Virus record (IMG/VR): IMGVR_UViG_3300031857_001576
Coordinates: 1 to 21,911 of that record
DNA: 21,911 nucleotides
Strand: one strand, 5' to 3'
DNA from: a virus
The position numbers and the translations under genes were made by a program. Positions 7,700-14,590 of the stretch are shown here, in pieces; positions within the stretch are counted from its first letter, which is position 1; every line of letters begins with the position of its first letter. The notes under the pieces were generated by a model. The model made no database searches, had not been told where the DNA came from, and saw nothing but the letters and a program-made list of their open reading frames with translations.

Positions 7700-7913
7700 A
7701 TTCCGCTGCGTGAAGGATCACGTCAGTGAAAAATACGTTGATGATTCAGTAACAGTCATACAGTGTCCTCACTGTGGAAATGACGCATCTAGAATCATCA
7801 GCACTCCGCACTTTATGTTGGAAGGCTACAGTGGGTCTTTTCCCACCGCCGCTGCCCAATGGGTGCGTAAACGCGAGAGTCACATCAAGTACGAAAGGAA
7901 GATGAACTCTTAG
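7680..7913 (+). CDS. Small zinc-ribbon protein, FmdB-like
   Basis: 77 residues with GAGG (7667-7670) well placed before ATG 7680. The N-terminal half is a small zinc ribbon: the first knuckle is C10-x3-H14 and the second C29-P-H-C32, followed by DASRIIS as in FmdB/putative-regulator zinc ribbons. The second half (HFMLEGYSGSFPTAAAQWV, then a basic tail) matches a phage family usually annotated as hypothetical. The replacement of a CxxC by CxxxH in the first knuckle is worth noting. It lies just before the scaffold gene and may be a small assembly or regulatory factor; no partner is known from the sequence. Confidence 0.75.
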   Translation: MAKRIFEFRCVKDHVSEKYVDDSVTVIQCPHCGNDASRIISTPHFMLEGYSGSFPTAAAQWVRKRESHIKYERKMNS

Positions 7914-7980
7914 AGGGGAACGGGAACGCCCTCACATTTGTAAAATGCTTTCCTAAAATGCTATATGCACGGGAGACAAT

Positions 7981-8778
7981 ATGGCTCGTTTTATTGAAGA
8001 AGGTAAGGAAGAAGAAACACAAGAAGTTATAACCGACATCGCCGCTGAACCTACTCAAGCAGAATCTGCAGAACCAGTTCAGCAAGAGCAAGTTGAAGAT
8101 GAAGGCCTCCCTGATAAATATAAGGGTAAGAGTGCCAAAGAAATTGCTCAGATGCACATGGAGGCTGAGAAGTTAATCGGTCGCCAAGGCAGTGAGGTCG
8201 GAGAACTTCGTAAAGTTGTGGATGACTTCATCAAAGCCCAAACTTCGACAAAACAGCAACTGCAATCGGAACCTGTAGAAGAAACTGATTTCTTCGCTGA
8301 TCCGAATAGAGCAGTAGCAAAGGCAATTGAGAATCATCCAAAGATTAAAGAAGCTGAACAGCTTTCCTTTGAGATGAAACAGGCAAAGGCTTTTAATGAA
8401 CTAAAGGCACGACATCCCGACTTTCAGGAAATCGTTGCTGATCCAGGATTCCAAAATTGGGTTGCTGGTTCAAAGGTTCGTGCAGAGTTGTTTGTTCGTG
8501 CTGACAGGTCTTTTGACTATGATGCTGGCGATGAACTTCTTTCCTTATGGAAGGAACGCAAGCAAGTAGCAACACAGACTGTCAACGCAGAGAAACAAGT
8601 CAGGAGCCAAGCCGTCAAAGCCGCTACTACTACTGTTCCATCTGGTAGCGATGAAACGCCTTCTAGGAAGGTTTATCGTAGAGCAGACATTATTAAACTC
8701 ATGCAAACTGACCCTGACCGATACGATATGATGCAAGACGAAATCATGCAGGCATACCGAGAAGGCAGAGTTAGGTAA
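7981..8778 (+). CDS. Scaffolding protein for head assembly
   Basis: 265 residues, with GGGAG (7971-7975) before ATG 7981. The composition is typical of phage scaffolds: a very acidic, glutamate- and glutamine-rich N-terminus, then LPDKYKGKSAKEIAQMHMEA (about residues 43-62), a long helical middle rich in lysine and glutamate, and a basic C-terminus (RKVYRRADIIKLMQTDPDRY to REGRVR) that would bind the coat protein. The gene directly precedes the coat gene, the classic order. The protein forms the temporary core of the prohead and is lost before or during packaging. There is no sign of a fused protease. Confidence 0.88.
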   Translation: MARFIEEGKEEETQEVITDIAAEPTQAESAEPVQQEQVEDEGLPDKYKGKSAKEIAQMHMEAEKLIGRQGSEVGELRKVVDDFIKAQTSTKQQLQSEPVEETDFFADPNRAVAKAIENHPKIKEAEQLSFEMKQAKAFNELKARHPDFQEIVADPGFQNWVAGSKVRAELFVRADRSFDYDAGDELLSLWKERKQVATQTVNAEKQVRSQAVKAATTTVPSGSDETPSRKVYRRADIIKLMQTDPDRYDMMQDEIMQAYREGRVR

Positions 8779-8810
8779 CTAACTTAACATTTTAGAAAAG
8801 GAATTTTATC

Positions 8811-9773
8811 ATGCCTTTGGGTACCAATAACATTACACAATCGAATGCCAACACCGCAGGTTTCGTACCTGAGGTATGGTCTGACGAAATCGTTGCCGCT
8901 TACAAAAAGAACCTAGTTGCTGCTAATCTGTTCAAGAAAATGAACATGAAAGGCCGCAAGGGTGACGTGGTTCACTTCCCCGTTGCTGGTCGTGGCTCTG
9001 CTACTTCCAAGACTGCTTCTTCGCAAGTTACTCTGATTGGCGAGAGCAGCACGGAAAAAACTGTCACCATCGACAAGCACTTTGAGTATAGCCGACTGAT
9101 CGAAGACTTTGCTGAAGTTCAGGCTCTGTCATCGCTGCGCCGTTTCTATACCGAAGACGCTGGTTACAGCCTTGCTCGTCAGATTGACACCACGCTGGTT
9201 CGCCTTGGTCGTGCCGCTAATGGTGCTACCATCGGTACGGATGACTATGCTTCTTCAAGCGCTTCGACCAAAGCCTTTATTGGTTCGGATGGCTCGACTG
9301 CATACAACTCCTCGTCTTCTAACGCTGCTGCACTGACCGATGTTGGTATTCGCCGTGCTATTCAGCGTCTGGATGATGCCGATGTTCCGATGGATGGTCG
9401 TTTCCTGATCGTTCCTCCATCAAGCCGTAACACCCTGATGGGTATTGCTCGTTTCACTGAGCAGGCCTTTACTGGTGATGCTGCTGGTGGCAACACCATC
9501 CGCAACGGCATGATTGGCGACATCTATGGCGTTAAAGTCTATGTCACGACCAATGCTGATACAGGCGCTGGTAATACTACTACAGACCGTATCTGCTTGC
9601 TGGCACATCCTGACTTTGCAGTTCTGGTTGAGCAGCTTGGTGTTCGTGTGCAGACCCAGTACAAGCAGGAATACCTTGGTACGCTCTTGACCGCTGACAC
9701 GCTGTATGGTGCTGGTGCTCTGCGTACTGGTGCTTCTGACTCTGCTGCAGTGGCTCTTGCTGTTCCGGCCTAA
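8811..9773 (+). CDS. Major capsid protein, HK97 fold
   Basis: 320 residues with AAAAGGAA upstream of ATG 8811. N-terminal GFVPEVWSDEIVAAYKKNLV, then VVHFPVAGRG and KHFEYSRLIEDFAEVQ, match the N-arm and E-loop region of podovirus coats. Later MDGRFLIVPPSSRNTLMGIA and IYGVKVYVTTN match the P-domain and A-domain of this family, and the end (LLTADTLYGAGALRTGA) is the usual coat C-terminal region. It forms the icosahedral shell. The codon use is noticeably richer in GC-ending codons than the flanking small genes, as expected for the most highly expressed virion protein. A GC-rich hairpin follows the stop codon. Confidence 0.93.
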   Translation: MPLGTNNITQSNANTAGFVPEVWSDEIVAAYKKNLVAANLFKKMNMKGRKGDVVHFPVAGRGSATSKTASSQVTLIGESSTEKTVTIDKHFEYSRLIEDFAEVQALSSLRRFYTEDAGYSLARQIDTTLVRLGRAANGATIGTDDYASSSASTKAFIGSDGSTAYNSSSSNAAALTDVGIRRAIQRLDDADVPMDGRFLIVPPSSRNTLMGIARFTEQAFTGDAAGGNTIRNGMIGDIYGVKVYVTTNADTGAGNTTTDRICLLAHPDFAVLVEQLGVRVQTQYKQEYLGTLLTADTLYGAGALRTGASDSAAVALAVPA

Positions 9774-9789
9774 TCGGGATAACTGAGTT

Positions 9790-9814
9790 GGGGCTGGCTC
9801 ATAAGGCTGGCCCC
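9790..9814 (+). terminator. Strong hairpin after the coat gene (attenuator or processing site)
   Basis: A 10-base-pair stem closes a 5-base loop: GGGGCTGGCT (9790-9799), loop CATAA, GGCTGGCCCC (9805-9814), with three G-T wobble pairs. Only a short ATTAA follows, so it is a weak intrinsic terminator at best. It may protect the coat message 3' end or reduce read-through into the next gene. Confidence 0.55.
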
Positions 9815-9839
9815 ATTAACCACTAAAGGAGATTAAGAA

Positions 9840-10169
9840 ATGGCAAACGCAACCGCAGTTACTTCAGTTCGCGGACGTGAACAGTTCCAAGGCCTGTTTA
9901 GCGAGATGTGGGAAGTTAAAGCCACCATCAATGCTGACAGCCTTGCAGATGGCGCTGGCGACAGCGATACTATTGCAGTTCCTGGTGTTGCTCTTGGAGA
10001 CATCGTTATTGGCTTCTCTCTTGGAGTTGACCTTGCTGGTATGACAGCAACTGCTTGGGTATCTGCTGCTAACGTAGTTACTGTACGCTTCCAAAATGAG
10101 AGTGGCACTGATCCGCTAAACCTTGCTGAGACAACTATCAAGGTTCTGGTTGGTCGTCCTACTTGGTAA
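9840..10169 (+). CDS. Probable capsid decoration / small head protein
   Basis: 109 residues with AAAGGAG (9826-9832) before ATG 9840. The N-terminus has SVRGREQFQGLFSEMWEVKA, followed by a beta-rich domain with VPGVALGDIVIGFSLG and the repeated hydrophobic pattern of a small virion protein. It lies directly after the coat gene, between two strong RNA hairpins, which suggests high, separately controlled expression. That position and size fit a decoration or head-stabilising protein. The family function is not certain, and a small tail-completion protein is possible. Confidence 0.6.
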   Translation: MANATAVTSVRGREQFQGLFSEMWEVKATINADSLADGAGDSDTIAVPGVALGDIVIGFSLGVDLAGMTATAWVSAANVVTVRFQNESGTDPLNLAETTIKVLVGRPTW

Positions 10170-10170
10170 T

Positions 10171-10208
10171 AAAACCTTAACGGTTTTGCCCCTATGGGGC
10201 TTTTCTTT
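10171..10208 (+). terminator. Intrinsic terminator after the decoration gene, with extra upstream hairpin
   Basis: AAAACC-TTAAC-GGTTTT (10171-10187) forms a first 6-pair hairpin, immediately followed by GCCCC-TAT-GGGGC (10188-10200) and the tract TTTTCTTT (10201-10208). GC stem plus T-run is a textbook intrinsic terminator for plus-strand transcription, two bases after the decoration gene stop. Confidence 0.8.
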
Positions 10209-10237
10209 AGCATCTTTACTAAGGGTGTTAAAGAAAA
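10201..10237 (+). other. 17-pair RNA hairpin abutting the terminator
   Basis: TTTTCTTTAGCATCTTT (10201-10217) pairs without mismatch with bases 10221-10237, leaving an ACT loop; three pairs are G-T wobbles. The stem reuses the T-run of the terminator. It could be an RNase III-type processing site or a structure that protects the 5' end of the downstream message, since read-through RNA would carry it just before the ribosome site at 10241-10246. Confidence 0.6.
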
Positions 10238-10252
10238 CTAAAGAGGCCTAAT

Positions 10253-10549
10253 ATGATACCTCGTTGCTATCCTTCCACCTATGCCACTGCCAACGGAGAA
10301 ACCAAAATAGTTGTCAATGTGTTGGCAAGTACTACTGGTTTAAAGAAGTGGATTGATTACATTCCTGTACAGAATCAAGTCTCTGCTCCGGTACCAGCAA
10401 ATAGTTATGACACCGCGATGCTAGTAGACGTTCTTGCTAGTACTACTGGTAAAGTTGCAGGTCGTGATTACATCAATGTCTATGAAGACGCATCAGCCAC
10501 CGTTGCTTGGTCTACGAACGCTAATGGCTACATTCCAATTTACTACTAG
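10253..10549 (+). CDS. Small protein with an internal duplication, function unknown
   Basis: 98 residues, with AAGAGG before ATG 10253. Two copies of one motif stand out: VVNVLASTTGLKKWIDYIPV (residues 20-39) and LVDVLASTTGKVAGRDYINV (57-76), each with a similar lead-in, so the protein is two similar beta-type half-domains. It ends in a hydrophobic aromatic GYIPIYY. No membrane segment and no known family is recognised. It sits after a terminator and before a mini-holin candidate, among head and tail genes, so a small virion component is the simplest guess, from position only. Confidence 0.7.
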   Translation: MIPRCYPSTYATANGETKIVVNVLASTTGLKKWIDYIPVQNQVSAPVPANSYDTAMLVDVLASTTGKVAGRDYINVYEDASATVAWSTNANGYIPIYY

Positions 10550-10557
10550 GTATAATT

Positions 10558-10734
10558 ATGGCACAACAGGCAACAGAAGGCGTTAAGCAAGTCACTGATG
10601 TTTTATCGGTGGCTACCGTTATTGGTACACTAGCAGAGGTTCTACCCGCTATTGCTGCTTTATTTACGATTGTGTGGACTTCCTTTAGAATCTACGAAAC
10701 TGATACTGTACAGAAGTGGCTCGGTAAGAAATGA
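10558..10734 (+). CDS. Small membrane protein, holin candidate
   Basis: 58 residues from ATG 10558 to TGA 10732-10734. A polar N-terminus (MAQQATEGVKQVTDV) leads into one long hydrophobic stretch (about residues 15-42, VLSVATVIGTLAEVLPAIAA then LFTIVW) and then a charged tail, RIYETDTVQKWLGKK. This layout, with a WTSFRIYE boundary, resembles small podovirus holins, which open the inner membrane at the end of infection. Its stop overlaps the next start in an ATGA. The ribosome site is weak (TAGG). It is far from the lysozyme gene, and a second holin candidate lies at 20214, so it could instead be a virion membrane protein. Confidence 0.68.
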   Translation: MAQQATEGVKQVTDVLSVATVIGTLAEVLPAIAALFTIVWTSFRIYETDTVQKWLGKK

Positions 10735-11078
10735 CCAGAAAAGTCTCCGCTGTTACAACTAAGACCACCACCACCAAGGATACTATTCTTACGGTTCCTA
10801 CCAAGAATACTGGTCTTTGGCAGTTAATGTATATCATTAGTCTTACCGGCAATGACACTCCAAAGGTCTATTGGTATGATGTCTCTACTAACACTGAATA
10901 CTTCATTGTTGGTGGTAAGAACTTAGGTGCTGGTGATTTTATTAGATTAGATGGAGAGGCAGAGGTAGTTTTACAAGCTGGTGATGAGATTCGTGTGCAA
11001 AACTCTAGCACTAACACAGTAACCTACATAGCAACTGTAGAGTTCATGCCTGAAATGACAGTTCAGTTCCAATTCTAA
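10731..11078 (+). CDS. Small beta-rich phage structural protein
   Basis: 115 residues, ATG 10731 overlapping the upstream TGA by four bases (ATGA), so probably translated by coupling. The N-terminus is threonine-rich (VTTKTTTTKDTILTVP); the rest alternates strands with IYLISLTG-like, VYWYDVSTN, LQAGDEIRVQNSS and VTYIATVEFMPEM. The LQAGDEIRV...TVTYIATVE pattern is common in small virion proteins of jelly-roll type. It may be a decoration or tail-collar component. Exact role unknown; no enzyme motif is seen. Confidence 0.68.
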   Translation: MTRKVSAVTTKTTTTKDTILTVPTKNTGLWQLMYIISLTGNDTPKVYWYDVSTNTEYFIVGGKNLGAGDFIRLDGEAEVVLQAGDEIRVQNSSTNTVTYIATVEFMPEMTVQFQF

Positions 11079-11089
11079 AGGAGAATAGT

Positions 11090-11260
11090 ATGCCAATGGT
11101 AGACGGAAAGAAATACCCTTACACCAAGAAGGGTAAACAAGCAGCAGCATCGGACAAGATCCGTAAACTTCGTAAAGAAGGTATGCCTCAGAAGCAGGCA
11201 GTTGCTGTTGGCCTAGCAATGACTGGTATGTCTAAGAAGAAAGCTGGTCGTGGACGATGA
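11090..11260 (+). CDS. Tiny lysine-rich protein 1 (DUF6496-like)
   Basis: 56 residues with AAAGGAG (11077-11083) before ATG 11090. Sixteen lysines and arginines against three acidic residues make it strongly basic. The pattern KKYPYTKKGKQAAASDKIRK then EGMPQKQAVAVGLAM resembles a small phage and bacterial family annotated only as a domain of unknown function. A glycine- and lysine-rich tail (KKKAGRGR) could bind nucleic acid. It is the first of three overlapping basic mini-genes. A DNA-binding or packaged role is plausible but not shown. Confidence 0.72.
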   Translation: MPMVDGKKYPYTKKGKQAAASDKIRKLRKEGMPQKQAVAVGLAMTGMSKKKAGRGR

Positions 11261-11400
11261 AACCAGGACTCTACGCTAACATCCAAGCCAAACGCAAGCG
11301 CATTAAAGAAGGCTCTGGCGAGAAGATGCGTAAGCCAGGCACTAAAGGTGCTCCTACAGCCAAAGCATTTAGAGAAGCTAAAAAGACTGCGAAGAAATAA
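11257..11400 (+). CDS. Tiny lysine-rich protein 2, unknown
   Basis: 47 residues. ATG 11257 overlaps the previous stop in ATGA, and its TAA (11398-11400) shares one base with the next ATG, so it is wedged between coupled genes. Sixteen basic against three acidic residues: KPGLYANIQAKRKRIKEGSG, then KPGTKGAPTAKAFREA and a KKTAKK end. The same AxAFReAkktak style occurs in very small phage proteins of unknown function. Probably nucleic-acid binding by charge alone; no structure can be inferred. Confidence 0.66.
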   Translation: MKPGLYANIQAKRKRIKEGSGEKMRKPGTKGAPTAKAFREAKKTAKK

Positions 11401-11645
11401 TGGTCAAAAAAGTCTATCAGAATCCTGAAGGCGGCCTAAATGCTAAAGGTAGAGCATACTTCAAGAATAAAGAAGGCGCTAACCTAAAGCCACCAGTGTC
11501 TGCTAAACAGGCATCAAAGTCTCCCAAGGCTGCAGCACGGCGTAAGTCATTCTGTGCTCGTATGGGGGGTATGCCTGGGCCTATGAAGGATTCTAAAGGC
11601 AGGCCTACTCGCAAGGCACTGGCATTAAAGAAATGGGACTGTTAA
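11400..11645 (+). CDS. Small basic protein 3 (DUF6321-like, CARMGGM motif)
   Basis: 81 residues, ATG 11400 sharing one base with the upstream stop. It shows GGLNAKGRAYFKNKEGANLK, PPVSAKQ, and a central KAAARRKSFCARMGGMPG, ending in ALKKWDC. The SFCARM-GM core and the K-W-C end recur in a phage family of unknown function found in cyanophages and other aquatic phages. Two cysteines (about residue 52 and the last residue) could pair or bind a metal. Very basic, so DNA contact is likely. The adaptor gene starts immediately after its stop. Confidence 0.75.
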   Translation: MVKKVYQNPEGGLNAKGRAYFKNKEGANLKPPVSAKQASKSPKAAARRKSFCARMGGMPGPMKDSKGRPTRKALALKKWDC

Positions 11646-12302
11646 ATGGCTAACAAGACTTACCTGCAGATGATTAACGATTTGCTTGTCCGCTTGCGAG
11701 AAGCAGAGGTGCCCGCTAATAATGCTAACTCATATTCTTCTTTAGTTGGTAAGTTTATTAACGATGCCAAGAGATATGTTGAAGATGCTTATGATTGGAC
11801 AGCACTAGAGACAACTAAGACTGTCACTACTAGCAACGGTGTCTATAACTACACCATTACTGGCGCTGGTTTACGATTCCGTACAAAGCGTGTATTAAGC
11901 CAAGAAAGTGATTGGTTTCTCTCTATTGAGAATCCAAATGTAATGGAAGACTATCTGCGAAATAACACACAGCAAAGCGGTGCTCCTGATCGATTCTGCT
12001 ATAAAGGTGCAGACTCCAATGGTGACGGTAAAGTATTATTCTTTCCTGTCCCTAATGGTGTGTACAACATTGACTTTGACTTGATTGTACCACAAAATGA
12101 ACTGGCTAGTGACTCCACAGTCATCACAGTGCCTGATGTGCCTGTTATTCTTCGTGCCTATGCTATGGCTATTCGTGAACGTGGTGAAGACGGCGGAATC
12201 AGCGCATCTGAGGCCTTTGGAATAGCACAGCAGACCCTAGCAGACTATATTGCTATTGAGCAGGGACATAATGGTGCTGGAACTACTTGGGATGCTGTTT
12301 AA
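11646..12302 (+). CDS. Tail adaptor (head-to-tail connector, tail tubular A / gp4-like)
   Basis: 218 residues, starting on the base after the preceding stop. Helical N-terminus YLQMINDLLVRLREAEVP, then FINDAKRYVEDAYDWTAL, a beta hairpin with VTTSNGVYNYTITG, and a later helix RAYAMAIRERGEDGGISASE. This pattern is that of podovirus adaptor proteins (T7 gp11 and P22 gp4 type), which form a ring below the portal and take the nozzle. It lies immediately before the nozzle gene and overlaps its ATG by one base. No ribosome site is obvious, so coupling with the basic mini-gene upstream is likely. Confidence 0.82.
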   Translation: MANKTYLQMINDLLVRLREAEVPANNANSYSSLVGKFINDAKRYVEDAYDWTALETTKTVTTSNGVYNYTITGAGLRFRTKRVLSQESDWFLSIENPNVMEDYLRNNTQQSGAPDRFCYKGADSNGDGKVLFFPVPNGVYNIDFDLIVPQNELASDSTVITVPDVPVILRAYAMAIRERGEDGGISASEAFGIAQQTLADYIAIEQGHNGAGTTWDAV

Positions 12303-13903
12303 TGGCTGAAGAGTTAGTAACAGCAACAATTTCTGCTCCTGGCTTTGCAGGCCTTAATACACAAGAGTCTTCTATTCAGTTAGACTCTGGCTTTGCATCG
12401 CAGGCCTTTAACTGTGTTATCGATAAGTTTGGTCGTATTGGTTCAAGAAAAGGCTGGTCAAAGGTTAATACTACTAACACTGACTTAGGGTCTAATCCTA
12501 TTCAGTTTATGTTTGAGTTAGTGGATGCTTCTGGTAATCAGTTCCTTAGTGCTGGTAACAATAAACTATTTACTGGTACTACAACATTAACACAGAAGAC
12601 AGTTAGAAACTCTACCGATAGTGGTGATGTAGCGTACACCATCACTGCCAATCACTGGCAGGCAGCGGCATTGCCTTATGGTGATGGTACTAGCGCATCG
12701 CCTCATGCCTTCCTTGTGCAAGCTGGTCACCCAATGTTGGTGTTCCACAAACTGGGCGCTACCTCACACGCACATACTGGTTCTTACGGCTTTCAGCAAT
12801 TTGGTGATATTGGCACTCTTCCTACAGGCTATTCTACATCTGACTTCAAACCAAACTGTGCACTAGCTGCCTATGGCCGTATTTGGGTAGCAGACATTGT
12901 TGGTGATAGACAGACTGTGTATTTTAGTAGGCTTTTAGACGGCTCAGACTTTGATGGTGGCGACAGCGGATCACTGGCATTAAATTCAGTGTTCCCTAAT
13001 AATGACCAGATTGTTGCACTAGCAGCACACAATGGTTTTTTAATTATCTTTGGTAGCAACAACATTGCTATCTATGCTAATCCTATCGATGTTACTACAT
13101 TAACATTACAAGAATATATTCCTAATGTTGGTTGCATTGCTAGAGACTCTGTGGTATCAACAGGTACAGATGTTATATTCCTGTCTAACGGCGGTGTTCG
13201 TAGTTTAACACGTGTTATACAAGAAAAGTCTTTACCGTTTAGAGACTTGTCTAAGAATGTTCGTGATGAGTTGATGGCGCTGGTTACCAGCGAAACTAAG
13301 ACAGCTATCAAAGCAGTTTATAATGAAGTAGAGGCTTTTTACTTATTAACTCTACCAACAACAAAGCAAACCTATTGCTTTGATATGCGCGGATTCTTGC
13401 CTGATGGCTCCAGCCGGATAACAATCTGGACTAGCATTGAACCTAAGTCACTCTTTGTTACTTCAGCAAAACTAATGTATCTAGGCATGACTGGGTATAT
13501 TGGTCTGTATGATAATTATTTAGACGATACTGAAACGTATCGAATGATTTATTTTACTAACTATTTTGACTTACAGAAGCCTACAATACAGAAACTATTA
13601 AAGAGAGTAAACTGGGTTGTTGTTGGTGGCTCTCAACAAGAGGTAGTGACTAAATACGGATTTGACTATAAAGATGCTTATAGGTCTGTAACAGAAACAT
13701 TACCAGCAGCGGATATTTCTGAGTATGGTACAGGGGAATACAACATTGCTGAGTATTCTTCTAACCGTATTATTGCAAAGTTTACAGAACAAGTAGGCGG
13801 TGCTGGTGTAGTAATACAGTTAGGATTTGAAACGGAAATTAATACTGAAGCAGTGTCAATTCAAAAGATTGATTGTTATGCTAAGTTAGGTAAGATTATT
13901 TAG
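12302..13903 (+). CDS. Tail nozzle / stabilisation protein
   Basis: 533 residues from ATG 12302 (TAATG overlap with the adaptor stop); an in-frame TTG at 12287 is less likely. The N-terminus is diagnostic: ISAPGFAGLNTQESSIQLDS, then FASQAFNCVIDKFGRIGSRK, seen in podovirus nozzle and packaged-DNA-stabilisation proteins. The rest is beta-rich, with DLSKNVRDELMALV in the middle and a C-terminal sandwich, in keeping with a propeller-like ring. It forms the distal tail tube that plugs the DNA channel after packaging. Length fits the family. Confidence 0.85.
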   Translation: MAEELVTATISAPGFAGLNTQESSIQLDSGFASQAFNCVIDKFGRIGSRKGWSKVNTTNTDLGSNPIQFMFELVDASGNQFLSAGNNKLFTGTTTLTQKTVRNSTDSGDVAYTITANHWQAAALPYGDGTSASPHAFLVQAGHPMLVFHKLGATSHAHTGSYGFQQFGDIGTLPTGYSTSDFKPNCALAAYGRIWVADIVGDRQTVYFSRLLDGSDFDGGDSGSLALNSVFPNNDQIVALAAHNGFLIIFGSNNIAIYANPIDVTTLTLQEYIPNVGCIARDSVVSTGTDVIFLSNGGVRSLTRVIQEKSLPFRDLSKNVRDELMALVTSETKTAIKAVYNEVEAFYLLTLPTTKQTYCFDMRGFLPDGSSRITIWTSIEPKSLFVTSAKLMYLGMTGYIGLYDNYLDDTETYRMIYFTNYFDLQKPTIQKLLKRVNWVVVGGSQQEVVTKYGFDYKDAYRSVTETLPAADISEYGTGEYNIAEYSSNRIIAKFTEQVGGAGVVIQLGFETEINTEAVSIQKIDCYAKLGKII

Positions 13904-13912
13904 GAGATATAA

Positions 13913-14590
13913 GTGTCTAATTACATTAAAGCTACTAACTTTGCAACTAAAGATGGACTTTCTACTGGAAATCCATTAAAGGTTGTTAAAGGTACAGAGA
14001 TTGATGATGAGTTTAATGCTATTGCTGTTGCTGTAGCAACCAAAGCAGACACGGCGTCTCCTACCTTTACTGGTACGCCAGCGGCACCCACTGCATCGGC
14101 AGGCACTAATACAACACAGATTGCTACCACAGCGTTTGTTACTACTGCTCTACAGGCAGCATATCCTGTTGGCTCTATCTACATCAATGCTACCAACAGC
14201 ACCAACCCAGGAACCCTGTTAGGATTCGGCACATGGACCGCCTTTGGTGCTGGTCGTATGATGGTTGGTTTCAATGCCTCTGATACGCTGTTTGATACTG
14301 CTGAAGAGACTGGTGGTTCTAAGGATGCTATCGTTGTCAGCCACACCCACACAGCCACTGTAACAGACCCAGGCCATACCCATACGCTATCACCAACAAA
14401 CAGAGCTGTTTATAACTCCGGTGCTGGAGGCACTGCTGGTTTATCTAATGGTGGAGAACAGTTTACACAATTGACTATGAGTTCGGCAACTACTGGTATT
14501 ACTGTTGCAAACAGCACTGAAGGTTCATCAGGCACCAATGCTAACCTACCGCCGTACATCACAGTTTATATGTGGAAGCGGACTGCTTGA
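13913..14590 (+). CDS. Tail fibre or collar-type receptor-binding protein with His pairs
   Basis: 225 residues. The start is GTG 13913, supported by AGGAG at 13902-13906. N-terminal NFATKDGLSTGNPLKVVKGT and DEFNAIAVAVATKAD are typical of podovirus fibre N-termini that anchor to the nozzle, followed by TFTGTPAAPTASAGTNTTQI. From about residue 84 there is a collar-type domain (YPVGSIYINATNSTNPGTLL, then FGTWTAFGAGRMMVGFN). Two HTHT motifs (144-147 and 155-158) can bind metal, as HxH motifs do in T4 short-fibre tips. The end, LPPYITVYMWKRT, is the standard close of this domain. It is short, so probably a small fibre or spike rather than a main receptor fibre. Confidence 0.85.
   Translation: MSNYIKATNFATKDGLSTGNPLKVVKGTEIDDEFNAIAVAVATKADTASPTFTGTPAAPTASAGTNTTQIATTAFVTTALQAAYPVGSIYINATNSTNPGTLLGFGTWTAFGAGRMMVGFNASDTLFDTAEETGGSKDAIVVSHTHTATVTDPGHTHTLSPTNRAVYNSGAGGTAGLSNGGEQFTQLTMSSATTGITVANSTEGSSGTNANLPPYITVYMWKRTA

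Noticed and set aside
7913-7933. GAGGG and CCCTC hairpin after the zinc-ribbon gene
   Set aside because: Only five pairs around an 11-base loop and no T-run; too weak to call a terminator.
7938-7967. TTGTAA and TATATG, 18 bases apart, before the scaffold gene
   Set aside because: Spacing is long, the -10 matches only part of the consensus, and there is no extended -10. Possible but not supported.
10528-10556. TATAAT at 10551-10556 before the mini-holin
   Set aside because: No matching -35 box at 16-18 bases, and transcription would begin inside the coding sequence.
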